Shown: in pieces, positions 1 through 11,689 of the stretch
Position numbering within the stretch: the stretch's first letter is position 1
Layout: each line of letters starts with the position of its first letter
NCBI GenBank assembly: GCA_029204225.1
Contig: CM055097.1
Coordinates: forward strand, 58,954,143 to 59,018,142
DNA length: 64,000 bases
Reading direction: 5' to 3'
Origin: Diphasiastrum complanatum
Lineage: Eukaryota > Streptophyta > Lycopodiopsida > Lycopodiales > Lycopodiaceae
The notes under the pieces: generated by a model
Databases searched by the model: none
Told to the model about the DNA's origin: nothing
The model's input: only the letters and a program-made list of their open reading frames with translations
Program-made: the position numbers and the translations under genes

Positions 1-600
1 GCAATCAGCCATATAAAACCATAATAATTTGTGGCTCACTATCATGTCACTGCTAAGCATCACGTTACTAATAGTGGCCAGCGAATTGATCACCATATGC
101 AATCTCTAACTAGGATTGTTGTACATTTAACAAAAGGCTGAGCATGAACTGGATTGCAGTGCAGACCCTCCTCTCAAGGAGCATGGCATCTTCTACAAAG
201 AACTCAAAAACAAAATCAAGAAACCCTTAAGAGAAGCTTCCAGGATGTACCAACTAGGGATAAGGATGACATAGCATGAGAATCCAGATCTTGTGTGGCA
301 CAAAATACTAGTCTTATCAAGCCACTGAAAAATACGGCCCCATGCACTTAATGAACCGTGTTAAATAGTGTACAAGGCCCAAAACAATAATTGGAGGTCC
401 AACTTGAGAAAACATGGTGCTCAATGTGAGATAGAAGGGAGACGGAAACAAAAATGGAAAATGTGAGGCTGACCTAGATGCTGCAAAAAATGTGTATGTG
501 CTCAAATGAGTAAGAGACAAGGTCTGCGACACTGTGTAGCCTGAGACTAAATAACAACAATAAGATATCTGGCTATAGCAGGATAGTATGAGCAAAGGCT
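1..600. other. No recognisable gene; flank of copia remnant
   Basis: I see no conserved protein motif or RNA gene here. The stretch adjoins the 3'-truncated copia remnant on its right and could be intron of the acid phosphatase gene further right, whose last exon was not found. Confidence 0.4.
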
Positions 601-1780
601 TCAATGCATCGCAATTCCAATTCCATGAATAGAATAAGATGCATCATCCGCACACTGTACCTTACTTCCATTTTGCACTTTTACTAATTTAGTAAATGCT
701 TCTTTGCGAGAAGTCATATGACTAGTAGCACCACTATCAATCACCCATTCAATGGGCTGAAAATCAGCAGCTTGCAAAACAGAATCTGAATTCCTCATAG
801 ATGTAGTAGTACTAGTAGAAGCAATATTAGACACAAAAGCATAGTCTTGGTTGAAGAGATCACCACTAGCTTCAAGCTCTTGCTCCAAAGTAGCAAGTGA
901 AGCACTGGTATCAATTCCTTTACTCTCCTCTTTCGCAAGCTTCTTCTTACAATCCTTGATGAAGTGCCCATACCTTTTGCAATAATGGCACTTCCCTTTC
1001 TTCTTTTGAGTGTTAACATCTTGACCTCCAACGAGCTTTTGCTCGTCCTTGGAAGGAGGCTTCCCCTTTCCTTTTGACTTGCCTTTGCCCTTGCCTTTCG
1101 TGAAGAAAGCTTGATCTTGTTGAGTGTCACCCGCAAAGTTTTGCCTCGTTTGCTCCTCTTGAAGAAGCAGCCCAACAAGTTCATCCAAAGGAGAGTTGCT
1201 GTCCCCTAAGAGAGATACTCCAAGATGAAACAAATGGAAGATAAGATGAAGGTAATGAGTTGAGAGTAATGGAAACAAATTGAGCATCCTCAATTATCTC
1301 ATCAATATTGAGAAGCTCCTCACGAAGATCCTTGATCTTCGTCAAGTGATTGGTCACTTGATCCCCTTCTTGCATCTTCAACAAAGAAAGTTGATTTCTA
1401 AGATACACCACTCTTGCTGGATTTTTGACTCTATACATAGTATAAAGTGTATCCCACGCACTTTTAGATGTCTTACAAGACCTAATATGAGGTAAGATAG
1501 ATCTTTTCACAGCAAGAGCAACCATAGAATGTGCTTGTGCATCCCTTCTATCCCACTTCTTTTGTTCTTCCGAAGATGGAGAAGATGATGTTGATGATGA
1601 TGATCCACGAGGTGTAGGAGGTGCCAAAGACGGAGGCCTTTCCTCATCACCATTGACCAAATCCCACAGCCCTTTCGCTATGAGAAGATTCTTCATCATG
1701 TAACTCCACAAGGAGTAGTTTGTGCCATCCAACCGATCTTCACTAAACAAAGAACTGATAGCTTCCGATTCTTTAGCCAT
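601..1780 (-). pseudogene. Ty1/copia gag and protease fragment
   Basis: Remnant of the 5' coding end of a copia retrotransposon. The gag part starts at an ATG (1778-1780) and shows the N-terminal LDGTNYSLWSYMM motif of plant copia Gag (DUF4219/UBN2 type), followed by a helical gag core. Near 1190-1290 the frame shifts. The second frame has a Lys/Gly-rich linker, one CCHC zinc knuckle (CHYCKRYGHFIKDC, about 955-1000) and the protease active site WVIDSGATSHM (about 735-765), still with its catalytic Asp. Homology stops near 601, so pre-integrase, integrase, reverse transcriptase and RNase H are missing. Normal copia polyproteins have about 1,300 residues; about 390 remain. It is dead because of the frameshift and the truncation. 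Confidence 0.85.
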
Positions 1781-2004
1781 TACCTCCAACAAAATTTCAG
1801 CTTGTAGTAGATAGGAAAGAGAGCCTTTCCACAACCAAATCTACTCAAAAATTTGCAGCAAACAAAGAGCTGAAAATAGGAGCACAAGATATCTTTCAAT
1901 CTGCAACCAAAGTGCCCAGAAGATAATGGATTGGATAAGTCATCAATTGAGCAGCTCGAGGTGCTAAATCATAGAGGGTACCTTGAGGATTAGCAATTTG
2001 AGTC

Positions 2005-2260
2005 AAACGAGAGAAGTTATTGCCTCAAAAACTTTGTTCATATGATGAAGCCCATTACAGGCCCATGAAAAAGAATTGCTAGCTATCATGTTTGCATTGA
2101 CAAAATGTCATCACTATTTTGTGATAAGTTCATTTGGATCTCTATACTAACCATCCATATCTTGCAATGACCATTTACTCAAGAAGATCTTAGTGACCAA
2201 CAATTTGGATGGCTCCAGTTTCTCCAAACTTTCCACTTCTTAAAAAAGATTAGCATGGTT
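2005..2260 (+). pseudogene. Ty3/gypsy RNase H remnant
   Basis: Reading across frames gives the run EKELLAIMFALTKCHHYF, a clear match to the conserved block of gypsy RNase H, preceded by a trace of the ASK(T/K)L segment and followed by a DLSDQQFGWLQFLQ segment that matches the end of the RNase H/connection region. At least two frame changes and one stop are present. It lies collinear with the integrase remnant at 2690-3190 and is probably part of the same decayed insertion. Confidence 0.6.
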
Positions 2261-2689
2261 GTAGATGCCCATGCTATCACACTTAGTTGTCTATGTTTTT
2301 GTACTTCCTTCTATGACTCCAAACTGGTTTGAAATCTTACTACAAGCATATATAACATGTCGACATTTCTACGCCCATTATGTTGTTGCCTCTGCATCTA
2401 CATCTTCTAACACCAAGCATACCCCTTGCCATTGGCCAACTTTGTCACTATAGACTTCTGCATTCCTAGTACCATTGCATTGTGACCTAAACATTTACAT
2501 GATTCTCGCTCCTCACTTATTCATTGGTTAAAATACATCTTCCAACTATCAAGACACATTTATTGGCCTTCCATGAGCTCTTATAATAATAGGCCTTTTG
2601 TGCCAAAACTAAGTGATTGAGAGGCACAAGGATTGCCACAACATTGACCTACACCACATCAATGATGGATAAATATTTTTATAAACTTT

Positions 2690-3190
2690 AATACAAGGTT
2701 ACTAAGGACATACAGAGGACATGTTGCTTGTCTGGCAGTCATGGACAAAGTTTCTAAGTAGCCTCATTTTATTCCAACTCAACCTACTATGAGGGCTGAG
2801 CAATGTGCACTGATATTGTTGTTAAGGATCTTTTCAAACCGGGTCTATTATGTTCCATCCTTATTGATAGAGATACAAAATTCATGTTAAAGTTTTGGGA
2901 AAGATTGATACATATCCTTTTCATTTAGGTGATGGGATCACCATACCACTGCAACGCAAATAGATAGTCAAAGATTCTAAATTATATCTTAAAGCATTAC
3001 TCACAACTTTTTGTAACACCATTTCATCAAGATTTAGAATATCAGAGTTGAGGTATAACCGCTTAGTCAGCAATAACACAAGTGGTGCACGTTTCTTATT
3101 AGCATAAGACTACACTCCTTCATTACCCAAGTTTCCATTATGACCAATTGATATATGAGTCAGTCTGACTGACTTCTTACTTGATGCAAG
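2690..3190 (+). pseudogene. Decayed Ty3/gypsy integrase core
   Basis: Fragments in shifting frames resemble the gypsy integrase catalytic core: a VMDKVSK.PHFIPTQPT segment (canonical VDRLSKMAHFIPTKTT) and, about 100 bases on, LIDRDTKFMLKFWERL (canonical SDRDPKFTSxFW). The homology fades after about 3190. A gypsy-style ATTCGAGGACG motif near 4181 suggests that the 3' end of the same element lies further right. No LTR pair could be defined. Confidence 0.5.
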
Positions 3191-4743
3191 AGATATATTG
3201 CAAGGGCATGGGGTCCTTAGAGCTACAAATAGATTTGAGTTGAGTAAATTGAAGTTGAGATTTGCATCAAGATTCTAAGATTCAAAACTGTTTTAGAAAG
3301 CACAATGGATTTATAGGATTCAATATATGAGAAAAATAGTAAAACTTATATGCTTTTGGTATAAATTTCCCAAAACAGGCTTTAGTGTTACCTCTTATAA
3401 CATTCCATGTCTTCTAGACATTATTGCATGAGAATTTATCTTGGAAGTTTCAATTTTTAGCTACAAGTTGAAGAAAAGGTTCAACACCCTTTGGAATGAG
3501 GTTCGTTGTGTATGTGGTCATTTAAGACGTATACAACAATAGCAAGGAAACAATATACAGACCTAAAATTGTGTGTACAATTCGGATGTATCCTTGAGAG
3601 TCCAGTTTGTTGGACATAAGTTGTTTGTACACGGCCAATCCAAAGATGGAGAAACTAGAGTCCAAGATACTATGGACCCGACCATATGTTACAAAAGACT
3701 ATTCTAGTCAGTTATTGCCTTCATTTGCTAGCTGCTACACGGGTGTTATGTTTTTGTATTATGTATAATATTGAACTTTTTCCCGTATCTTTGAACAACT
3801 ATTCTTCAGGTTCAGGTACAGAATAGCAAGCATCAGCATCAGATGCACTATTTGGCACAATAGATAACGAGGCTACATGGAGAACCCATGTATGATTTTG
3901 CACAAAATTCCCTCCTTTGAGACCAAGTCAGAGCACTTGCAACCACCATACAATCAACATCAACAACACCAGCTTCATGATCCTCCTTTTGGCCATTAAT
4001 TGCATGACTTTACTACTACTTCCCACATTTATTTTGACTTTTTATGATCTTTTATATGTCCACATTGAGGTAAAGAGAGTTAAGGTCCAAGGATTTTTTT
4101 TATAATTGAAATACTATTGGGCCTCTATTGGTTGTTGAATTGGGACTTTTATTAATGATCTTATCAACTAAGTTTAGTAATTCGAGGACGTTGGACGTTG
4201 GATTGGGATGCCCCTTTCATAAACTTGCAAACTTCGTATAAGGGCAAGGTATAATACTACTTACCTAACTCTAAGCAACAGCTTCTTAGAAGGTCCCCTA
4301 AAGGGCCTCCAAAGTAGTATAAAAGCAGTAGCTCACAAGGGAACTATAGTTAATTGAAGCGAGCTAATAACTAGCAATTGTACAGCACCCAATTTGCCCA
4401 ATGCAAGCCACAAACACAAACTTTGGATGCAACTTAATACCAATAGGTGAACTACTCTTTACTCCAAAAGAGGAAAAAAACACAAGGAATTCGATTTCTA
4501 GTTTAGTGACTTGCGAAAAATACTCTTGGATAAGATTTCTCTTATTGAAAGGTCGATGCTGCCTTTCCATCATACTCAGCCTATTATCTCAAGTCACCAA
4601 TCCTACTAGTTGAAACTTTCTTGGATGGAAATATGCATGCAGATCAATGTCCTATTAGCAATGATAATCATCTACAATGTTCAAGAGAGTCAAAGGGATA
4701 TATTACTTGAAATTTAATAAATGTTACATATAGAAGACTCACG
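3191..4743. other. Degraded repeat/intron sequence, no gene seen
   Basis: No convincing exon was found. Minus-strand reading was checked for the expected last exon of the acid phosphatase gene (its C-terminal third) without success. The right half is probably intron of that gene and the left half the tail of the gypsy insertion. Confidence 0.35.
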
Positions 4744-4807
4744 CTAGAAAGTTTGGTGAGGCAAAAATCCTGTTACAATTTGAAGTGCTATTCTAGCAAA
4801 AATATAC

Positions 4808-5017
4808 CTTAGGATAAGTGATGCCCAGCCTGAATAGCCTGCAGCAATAAGGTTTTGAATGGTAGCATTTCGTTGATGTTCAGGTCTTCCAGTTATAAAT
4901 ATAATACCCCAATTAGCTGCTTTGAGTTCTTTATAAAGAGCAAGAGTTGGGGTCAAAGGGGGTGCCCGAGCTTCTTTCACCCAGAGATTCCACTCATCTT
5001 CCTTAAACTCTTCAGCA
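4808..5017 (-). CDS. HAD class IIIB acid phosphatase-like, exon 3
   Basis: Third recognisable coding exon (210 nt) of the phosphatase gene. The acceptor (ttgtccttgtag, AG at 5019-5018) joins in phase to exon 2 by completing a Gly codon, and the donor is GT at 4807-4806. It encodes the middle of the acid phosphatase/vegetative-storage-protein fold: an EDEWNLWVKEARAPPL segment, the second HAD motif region (IIFITGRPEHQRNATIQNL) and the AAGYSGWASLILR segment. It ends in phase 2 within an Arg codon, so at least one more exon is needed for the last third of the protein (including the remaining acidic HAD motif). That exon was not found to the left, where gypsy and copia remnants occupy the likely intron. 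Confidence 0.85.
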
Positions 5018-6215
5018 CTACAAGGACAAGAATACCACAATAAGAACCAAAGGAGCAACTACAAGGCCCTAGAGCACAGAATGAAGATAGGATGGAAGGT
5101 GATTCAAATTGTACAGAAAATTGTACAAACATTTAAAGTTTTTTCAATATGAGCCTTTGTCTGATAATTTTATCAAAAAATTTCAAACCTAGACAAGCCA
5201 TTGAACACAAGATCAAAACTCAAAACAAGTACATTTTCTTGCACCATATGTGTATTTATGATTAGTACAAGCCTCACAAGCAATTAAATTGATTCAAAAT
5301 CTAAACAGTGCCTTTCTTAAACAAAATACTTTAGCTCATATTTGACCCTAACGACTTTTTGATAAATCAAGATTTATCCGCCAATCAATCGCGGTTCATG
5401 GAAACATTACATTCAGCATGAGAACATAAATCTAGGTTTCCTTAGTGCGCTAAGAAATAAATCACAAACTCCAGGAGAGTCTAATAAAATGAAGACAAAC
5501 CATCTTTCCATAATATCAGAATATACTCGAAACTAGGGGTATATCATTGAGTAAAAATGCTCACCAAAAGGCATCCATAACACTTAAAAGAAAAAAAAAA
5601 AAAGTCAGTATCTAAATCAGCATAAGAAACTCAACATCTTAGCCAAGAAGCAAAAATAGATTGCATTAGCCATTGAAGAGAACATGAAAATGAACTTCAC
5701 CCTCTAACTGCTTGCTGCAGGTATGCAGATCCACAATACTGAATTTGTTGAATCAGAATATGTTTCCAGTGATGTAGCATCAACAAAAATGTTGCTTGAT
5801 GATTTGTCCCTGACTGCAGCTTGATTGCTTACAAGTCGCGATTGCTACAAAATGATGCGGACATTTCATTTTTATACATTTATAATTAAGTGTTTTTTTT
5901 GCGATAGGGAGAGAACGACGCTAAACAGCACGAGATCTGATTGTGAGTAAACCTTTTTATTTCATTCTAGTCACGTTCAGATACGGTGCACTTTAGGTGA
6001 TCGTTGGCTGGAGCTGGAAGTAGCCTGTTGAATTGCACTTTAGGTGATTGTTGGATGGAGCTGGAAGTAGCATCATTGAACTGCCTAATAGAAGAAGTTC
6101 GGGTTTTGTTGGCTAATATAGTGGTAGAATTTTCTATTTTGAAAAACAGCAGTTACTTCATCAGTTAAATTGACGGCAAACAGCTAGAAAGTAAAAATAA
6201 CAAGCGAAAGGATAC
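5018..6215 (-). other. Intron 2 of acid phosphatase-like gene
   Basis: 1,198-bp GT-AG intron (donor GT at 6215-6214, acceptor AG at 5019-5018). It has an ordinary A/T-rich composition and contains the 47-bp tandem duplication at 5987-6080. Confidence 0.75.
5987..6080. repeat. 47-bp direct tandem duplication
   Basis: Two adjacent copies start tgcactttaggtgat at 5987 and 6034 and share the gagctggaagtagc core, with a few substitutions. Both lie inside intron 2 of the phosphatase gene. Confidence 0.8.
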
Positions 6216-6669
6216 CCGTAGTGGTGGGTATTGTAGTATGCAATGTTGGAGAGTGCTGTGTCGTCGATATCCAGCACAATTACATCCAAGCCATCATTCT
6301 CCACCATCAACGCCTTGAGATACTGTCTAGCTGCCTCTACAGCTTCAGCAAAATCAAGATGGTATTGACCACCGAGCATGTACTCTGCCACGTAGCTTTC
6401 ACAATCTTTTGATAGAACCCAACCCTGCAGATTATTCATTTCTGCATTCACTTGAAAGCTGGCACAAGGATCGGCAGCATGCCTGATTCCATTGGATTTT
6501 TCTCGAAGCATTGGCTGTGTTTGGCAAGATCCCAGCATCACCGCTAGCGTGACTACGAGAGTAATGAGAAGGATTCCTATGGTGGCTACGGAGGATACAA
6601 GAATAGTGACGGCCAAAGATGACATAAAAATGCCTGAATCATCTGCTTGAATGTATCTGTTCCCAAACT
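6216..6669 (-). CDS. HAD class IIIB acid phosphatase-like, exon 2
   Basis: Second coding exon (454 nt). The acceptor tctgcag precedes 6669; the exon end GG is followed by a gtatcc donor. It begins with a short FGNRYIQADDSGIF stretch, then a hydrophobic segment of about 30 residues (SSLAVTILVSSVATIGILL and on) that reads as a signal anchor, then the N-terminal part of the phosphatase domain with the first HAD motif VIVLDIDDTALSN; the DxDxT nucleophile and acid/base pair is intact. The anchor-plus-phosphatase layout matches the Arabidopsis At2g39920-type branch rather than secreted vegetative storage proteins. Likely a membrane-anchored phosphatase of the secretory system; the substrate is unknown. 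Confidence 0.88.
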
Positions 6670-7442
6670 CTGCAGATTAAAACAATTGTGAATAAATAAT
6701 TTATTGTTGAATTAGCAAATCCTTTGAAATTCTTGAAGTCGTATAACTTAAGACAGAAACGTAATGCAACAAAGCGAAAGGAACTCCTTGAACTCATTAT
6801 TTTAACGAAAAATGCACAATTTGAAAAATAAGCCATTCAGGCAAACCGCAGCCTCACAAAATTCAAACCAGAATGTCCTCCAATTAGTGGCAAGTTAATT
6901 AGGACTTCCTACCCTCTACTTGAGGTCAAGAGGCCAGCCGCATAAATAAGGACATCCAAGACAAAATATATTCACATCAACATAACTGACAGAAAGCATC
7001 TGGTTTTAAAATTGAAAAACACTAGTTAAAATCTCCCCTGCTAAAGATGATATGATTTAACGAAGATTACGAAATGCAATCATTAGCCATTACAACTGCT
7101 GTTCTGCAACTCTGTGAGAATTAGCAGATTTAGAACTCAGACCTATTACGTTCAAGAAGATATTCAAGCGACCTGAATGAAAACAGAGAAAGTATTACAA
7201 CACATCATGAATCATGAATCCTGAAAGAGGTGCGAGTCCTTCAAACAGATTGGAACCGAAAACCACGAGCAGCTTAGAGAAAAATTCTAAATCCTGATTT
7301 GCGTATACCAAACGAAAATGACAGACCAAGAATCGTAAATGAACGTAAACAAATACAATCAAACACGTCACACACAATCCAACCTCACAACCAACACCAC
7401 CAAGGCTGTCTGTCAGACGCAAATAAAGAAAGAATGGCATAC
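6670..7442 (-). other. Intron 1 of acid phosphatase-like gene
   Basis: 773-bp GT-AG intron (donor GT at 7442-7441, acceptor AG at 6671-6670). The join preserves the frame, since exon 1 ends with one base of a Glu codon and exon 2 supplies AG. No inserted element was recognised. Confidence 0.8.
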
Positions 7443-7533
7443 CGGAACCGCGGCGGCTGAGCAGAGACAGAGTGGAATCGTCATGTTCTAATCTTTGTCC
7501 ATAAGTGGAGACAGGAGGGCTGGAATCCGCCAT
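7443..7533 (-). CDS. HAD class IIIB acid phosphatase-like, exon 1
   Basis: First coding exon (91 nt, 30 codons plus one base). ATG at 7531-7533; the product begins MADSSPPVSTYGQRLEHDDS and ends in a basic LLSRRGS stretch. This short hydrophilic cytosolic leader (STYGQ...SLLSRRGS) resembles the N-terminus of the membrane-anchored acid phosphatase branch, which supports both the start and the join to the anchor exon. Upstream is GC-richer, CpG-bearing sequence consistent with a promoter and 5' UTR. The start could move only if a further upstream exon exists, which I do not see. Confidence 0.8.
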
Positions 7534-7760
7534 ACCTCGATTGCTTACTTATCTTTCAGAAAGAAACCGCGATCCTGCTGAGAGATCGAAAATTGCTCAC
7601 GAAATATAATAATGGACTGATTCCGCCATATCTAATCTTCGATCGCCATCGTTTTCTCTCGCTCTCCAACAAAATAATGAACGACGAACGAACAAACGTC
7701 GCCGGTTGCGTGTAATAAAAAGAACTCACAATTTCACGATCGCCTTAAAAAGGTGGGCTT
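7534..7760 (-). promoter_or_regulatory. Putative 5' UTR and core promoter
   Basis: The minus-strand sequence upstream of the phosphatase ATG is richer in CpG than its surroundings. A TATA-like ATTATATTT lies near 7603-7611, which would give a 5' UTR of about 40-50 nt. There is no direct evidence of the transcription start. Confidence 0.3.
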
Positions 7761-8011
7761 TCGTCTCCATGTGACCACCTTTCTCTAAAGGCACTCCACT
7801 AATAATACATAATAATGTGACACTGCATCATGAAGCCTTTGTGTAGGGTAGGTGGGTCTGGTTTGTGTGGGACCAAGGGTGCCTATATATGTACTTTGTG
7901 TTCCATGCCCTTGTGCTCTCAAACTCAATCATCAAGGTCTGGACCTTGGTCTAAATAATCTAAATCTAGACTCGTTTTTTGAGGGTGGAGCTTTTGGTCT
8001 CGGGCAAACCA

Positions 8012-8060
8012 CCCCCCCCCCCCCCCCCCTTCTCTCTCTCTCTGTCTCTCTCTCTCTCTC
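8012..8060. repeat. Poly-C run followed by (TC)n
   Basis: 18 consecutive C (8012-8029), then an interrupted TC repeat to 8060. It is in intergenic DNA. Confidence 0.95.
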
Positions 8061-8307
8061 ATAATGCATCTCTCAACTAGGCCACATGATGGAGGCTGTC
8101 ACCGGTGGTTGCCTCTAGTGGCAGCCTCTAGGAATGTGGGGGCAAGCCACATGTCGGAGGTGGCATTGTGCTACCTCCAACCTATGTGTCAGCATGTTCT
8201 GTCAACTGGCAGAGAGTACCTCCAGAGGCAAGTAGGTTGACTTTTTTAACCTACGGAGGTAGGAGAGAATAATCTTAGAATATTTTCTCTCCCTCCATGT
8301 GGCCTGG

Positions 8308-8309
<2 letters not shown>

Positions 8310-8372
<63 letters not shown>
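8310..8372. repeat. (CT)n microsatellite
   Basis: About 31 uninterrupted CT units. Arg-Glu ORFs reported across it are translation artefacts. Confidence 0.97.
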
Positions 8373-8374
<2 letters not shown>

Positions 8375-9069
8375 GGTGAGTCCAAAAACATACAAAACGT
8401 CATAAATTGATCTTGAAATGTCATTTTGGAAGTCAAGTTGTATCAATGCCTTGGCCTTCAACCTTATGTGAACTGGAATTTCCAAGGTAGACTAAGGTTG
8501 AGAGTCAAGTACTCTTTGTGAATCCACCATGAATAAGTTGAGCAAATAATTTTTTTCTACTAAACCTTGATATGTTGGCTTCTTTTTAGTATTCTTCTCT
8601 TGATAGGTGTTTGGTGGATTTTGATGTTGACCAATCAGAGGAAGATATTGTGAATGGATTTGGGTTGTGTCAAAGAAGGGAAGGATCTAATCAACAAAAT
8701 CCAAGGAGTGGTGGACTCGAACTAGCAACTGAGGACTGGTATGCAATGCCTTTTGGTGATCTATCTACTCAAATGCATGTGAAATGAACATTGTCTCAAA
8801 TACACACAAGGAGACGATGTTCAATCCTTGGTACCTATTGTGGCTCGTCACATTACTTTAATGCCTACATTTTGTTAAAAGGTAATGTCTAATTTGCTCC
8901 TTTGTATTTCAAAGGTAAAATGGGACCTCCTAGGCAACAATGACATCGCCGTTTTAGACGAAGTATCTTTCTTCATGTCCTCCATCGAATCCATCCAAGT
9001 GAAATTCTTTGCGGCACTTCGTCTCTCCTCCATTTATCTAGTTTGTAATGAAAACATCTCCTTTAATTA

Positions 9070-9500
9070 GCTTGTTGAAGTTTATTTGCCACTGGTAACT
9101 TAATTTATAAAGTAATGACGGTGGATCAACAAACAAATGTTCAGTTGCCCCTACATGGCAAAGGGTCTTTGTCACCTCGTGTGCCATGTGGTGATAGCTC
9201 AAGCTCAATATGGGTGATGACCAATGGCAATCCTCCATTCTTAATGAAAGACTTGTCATGACTCCCTCCTAAGAAAGGCAGCTTTAAATTCATCACTTGG
9301 CAAATGCCTCTTCTATTGGAGTTGAGTTGTCACTTGCAACTTGACTTATCGCACAATGAGGGTGGATTCAAGATACAAGCTTTGATTGCCCCTACATAGT
9401 CGAATTTGAAAGAGGGAAGACCATTACCCATGGACCAATGGCGACCCTCGATTCACAATGAGTTCTTTGTTGGGCTCCTAAATCTAAAGTTGCCCTAAGC
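9070..9500. repeat. Diverged tandem duplication, period about 235 bp
   Basis: Two neighbouring blocks share, in order, a 'cac(t)tg(c/g)aact(t)gactta' type segment, an 'atgagggtggat' segment, 'ttgcccctacat', and 'gaccaatggc(a/g)a(t/c)cctc' followed by 'ttc(a/t)(c/t)aatgag/aa'. Identity is moderate, so this is an old duplication of unknown DNA. Confidence 0.6.
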
Positions 9501-9831
9501 TTGTGACAACAAATTCAAGTCGAAGTTCAATTCGAGCATTGGTTTTTCTTTTTTTGAGAGTCCTTAATTGCACCATGCATCATCACATACAATATTAATT
9601 TTAAACATCTACAATAAGACATAGTTAAGTTTTGGGGCATGCAAGCTCCAAAGCACCCACTTGAATACGAACCACAATTCTAACCTACACTTTTTGTGGG
9701 TGCAAAACAAGCTCTTATATAACTAGACTATTTTGGATGACAATAATGTGTTTCTAGCAATAGTGTGTTCACAATGAGGCTAATAGAAATCATAAGTTTG
9801 TAGTCCACCAAGGTCCTATGCAAATTGTATG

Positions 9832-9967
<136 letters not shown>

Positions 9968-10129
9968 CACACATGCAATATGGGAGTACTCTTCTTACCT
10001 ACAATTGCAACATTTACAAACACATTGAATTCTTGAGAGCTAAAATCATGTGACAAATAGCTAGGGCCCATCTGGCTATGATTTGATGAGAAATGAAGCT
10101 TTATTTCCCTACAAGTGGAATTCCACATC

Positions 10130-10790
10130 TACATATCAAAACTACAATACTATGAGAGATTCATGATTAACATTACATATATTGCAAGATCTCATGCAAA
10201 GAACATTGTGCTAATTGTTTTAAAGATGATATAGTTATTTCACAACTTAGATTATCATGAAAAGTCATGGGCGTGACATTTTATGCAATCTAAAGACTTG
10301 ACACAACATACTCAAAACTATGTAAACCCATGCACTCGGAAGGCTACCTTAATCTAGGACAATGCTAAACATTAAAGTTTTAGAATCAACCTTCTATTAA
10401 AACCATAAAAAGAAAATACAAAGCACAAGTATAAGAACTCATAAAAGAAATTTTTTATCACAAAGCATCATGTTAGCTAGTTGTGGATTTTGAAAGTTAG
10501 TGCATTATATATATCATAAACTCATGTGAGATGTGAACATTGACAACAAACTATGGCCGAATGTCATGGTAATTCTTTCTACTCAAGTGGCTTTGACCTT
10601 CACTTTGGTGTTCCCATCTAAAATTGATATTACTTCCATAATGGAAAGACTACTTAAGTTTTTTTTTTTAATCCATATTGTTGGGCACTTCGTAGGTCCC
10701 ACCACTAAAGAAGTGTATAAGTATGCTTATTACATGGGCCCCATCACAGTACATTATTGTACAGTTAGGAGTAATAAGTGTGAGGGCACT
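10130..10790. other. Intergenic, nothing recognised
   Basis: A/T-rich sequence without protein homology, LTR signals or an RNA gene that I can identify. Confidence 0.4.
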
Positions 10791-10990
10791 AGGACACCCT
10801 TTTCAGTTTGAGAACCATTAGATTTTACATGAATATATATATATACATATGTAGATATGTATACATATGTACATATGTATACATATGTACATATATATAC
10901 ATATGTATATATATATGTACATATGTATACATATGTAGATATATATACATATGTAGATATATATACATATGTATACATATATACATATCT

Positions 10991-11053
<63 letters not shown>

Positions 11054-11140
11054 CTCTCACTTCAAAAGGAACTCACATCACTCGTGTGACAGCGGACACC
11101 CTTTTCAATTTGAGAACCATTAGATTTCACATGAAGGGCT
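10791..11140. repeat. TA-rich repeat tract flanked by a 45-bp direct duplication
   Basis: The block ggacacccttttca(g/a)tttg continuing through 'gaaccattagatttyacatga' occurs at about 10792-10832 and again at about 11095-11135. Between them lie repeated ATACATATGTA-type units (about 10836-11000) and a perfect (AT)n run (about 11000-11051). Tyr/Ile/Cys-rich ORFs here are artefacts. Confidence 0.85.
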
Positions 11141-11689
11141 TGGATTAGGATCCTTGCCATCTAGAATTATCCAATCATAGATCAGGGGCAGGGCCATTCC
11201 CAAGAATAAAAAGGCACCTCTTGTACTCAATTTCCATGTTCATATAGGAGGAGGGGATTATGCTCGTTTGATAACTTGACATCCCTACACCTCACTCTCT
11301 CATCTCTCTCTTTTTCGTGATCTTCTATTTGCGAACGCTTTCTAGTTATTGTGTTGAAAAAAGAAATAAGATCGACTAACAAAGAAATGGCATTCGGTAG
11401 ATGCAAAAATTGAATTCTTCAAAATAATCTTTCTTCAATGCATGAGGCTTATCGAATTCAAACCATACTATCGCGATAATACTCACATTTGATTCTACTT
11501 TGGAATCATTAAAATATATGAGATTCATTTTGTATACAAACATACACAGAATAGAATAGAAATACTAATATGTGAAAGCATTCAATACATCAAACAAATT
11601 GATAAGGGATCGAAACAGATACCAGAAAATTCGAGTTAGTAGAGAGAGATATAAGAATTGTGCCAATCCCTTTGATTGCACACTCACCA
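11141..11689. other. Flank of copia remnant, nothing recognised
   Basis: No coding motif was seen. It may hold the decayed left part of the copia insertion at 11690-12614. Confidence 0.35.

Noticed and set aside
4364-4573. Candidate last exon of the acid phosphatase gene
   Set aside because: The reading frame there shows none of the conserved C-terminal phosphatase residues, and no acceptor in the right phase was found.
10754-11123. Tyr/Ile/Cys-rich ORFs on both strands
   Set aside because: Translation of the TA-rich repeat; no start context or homology.
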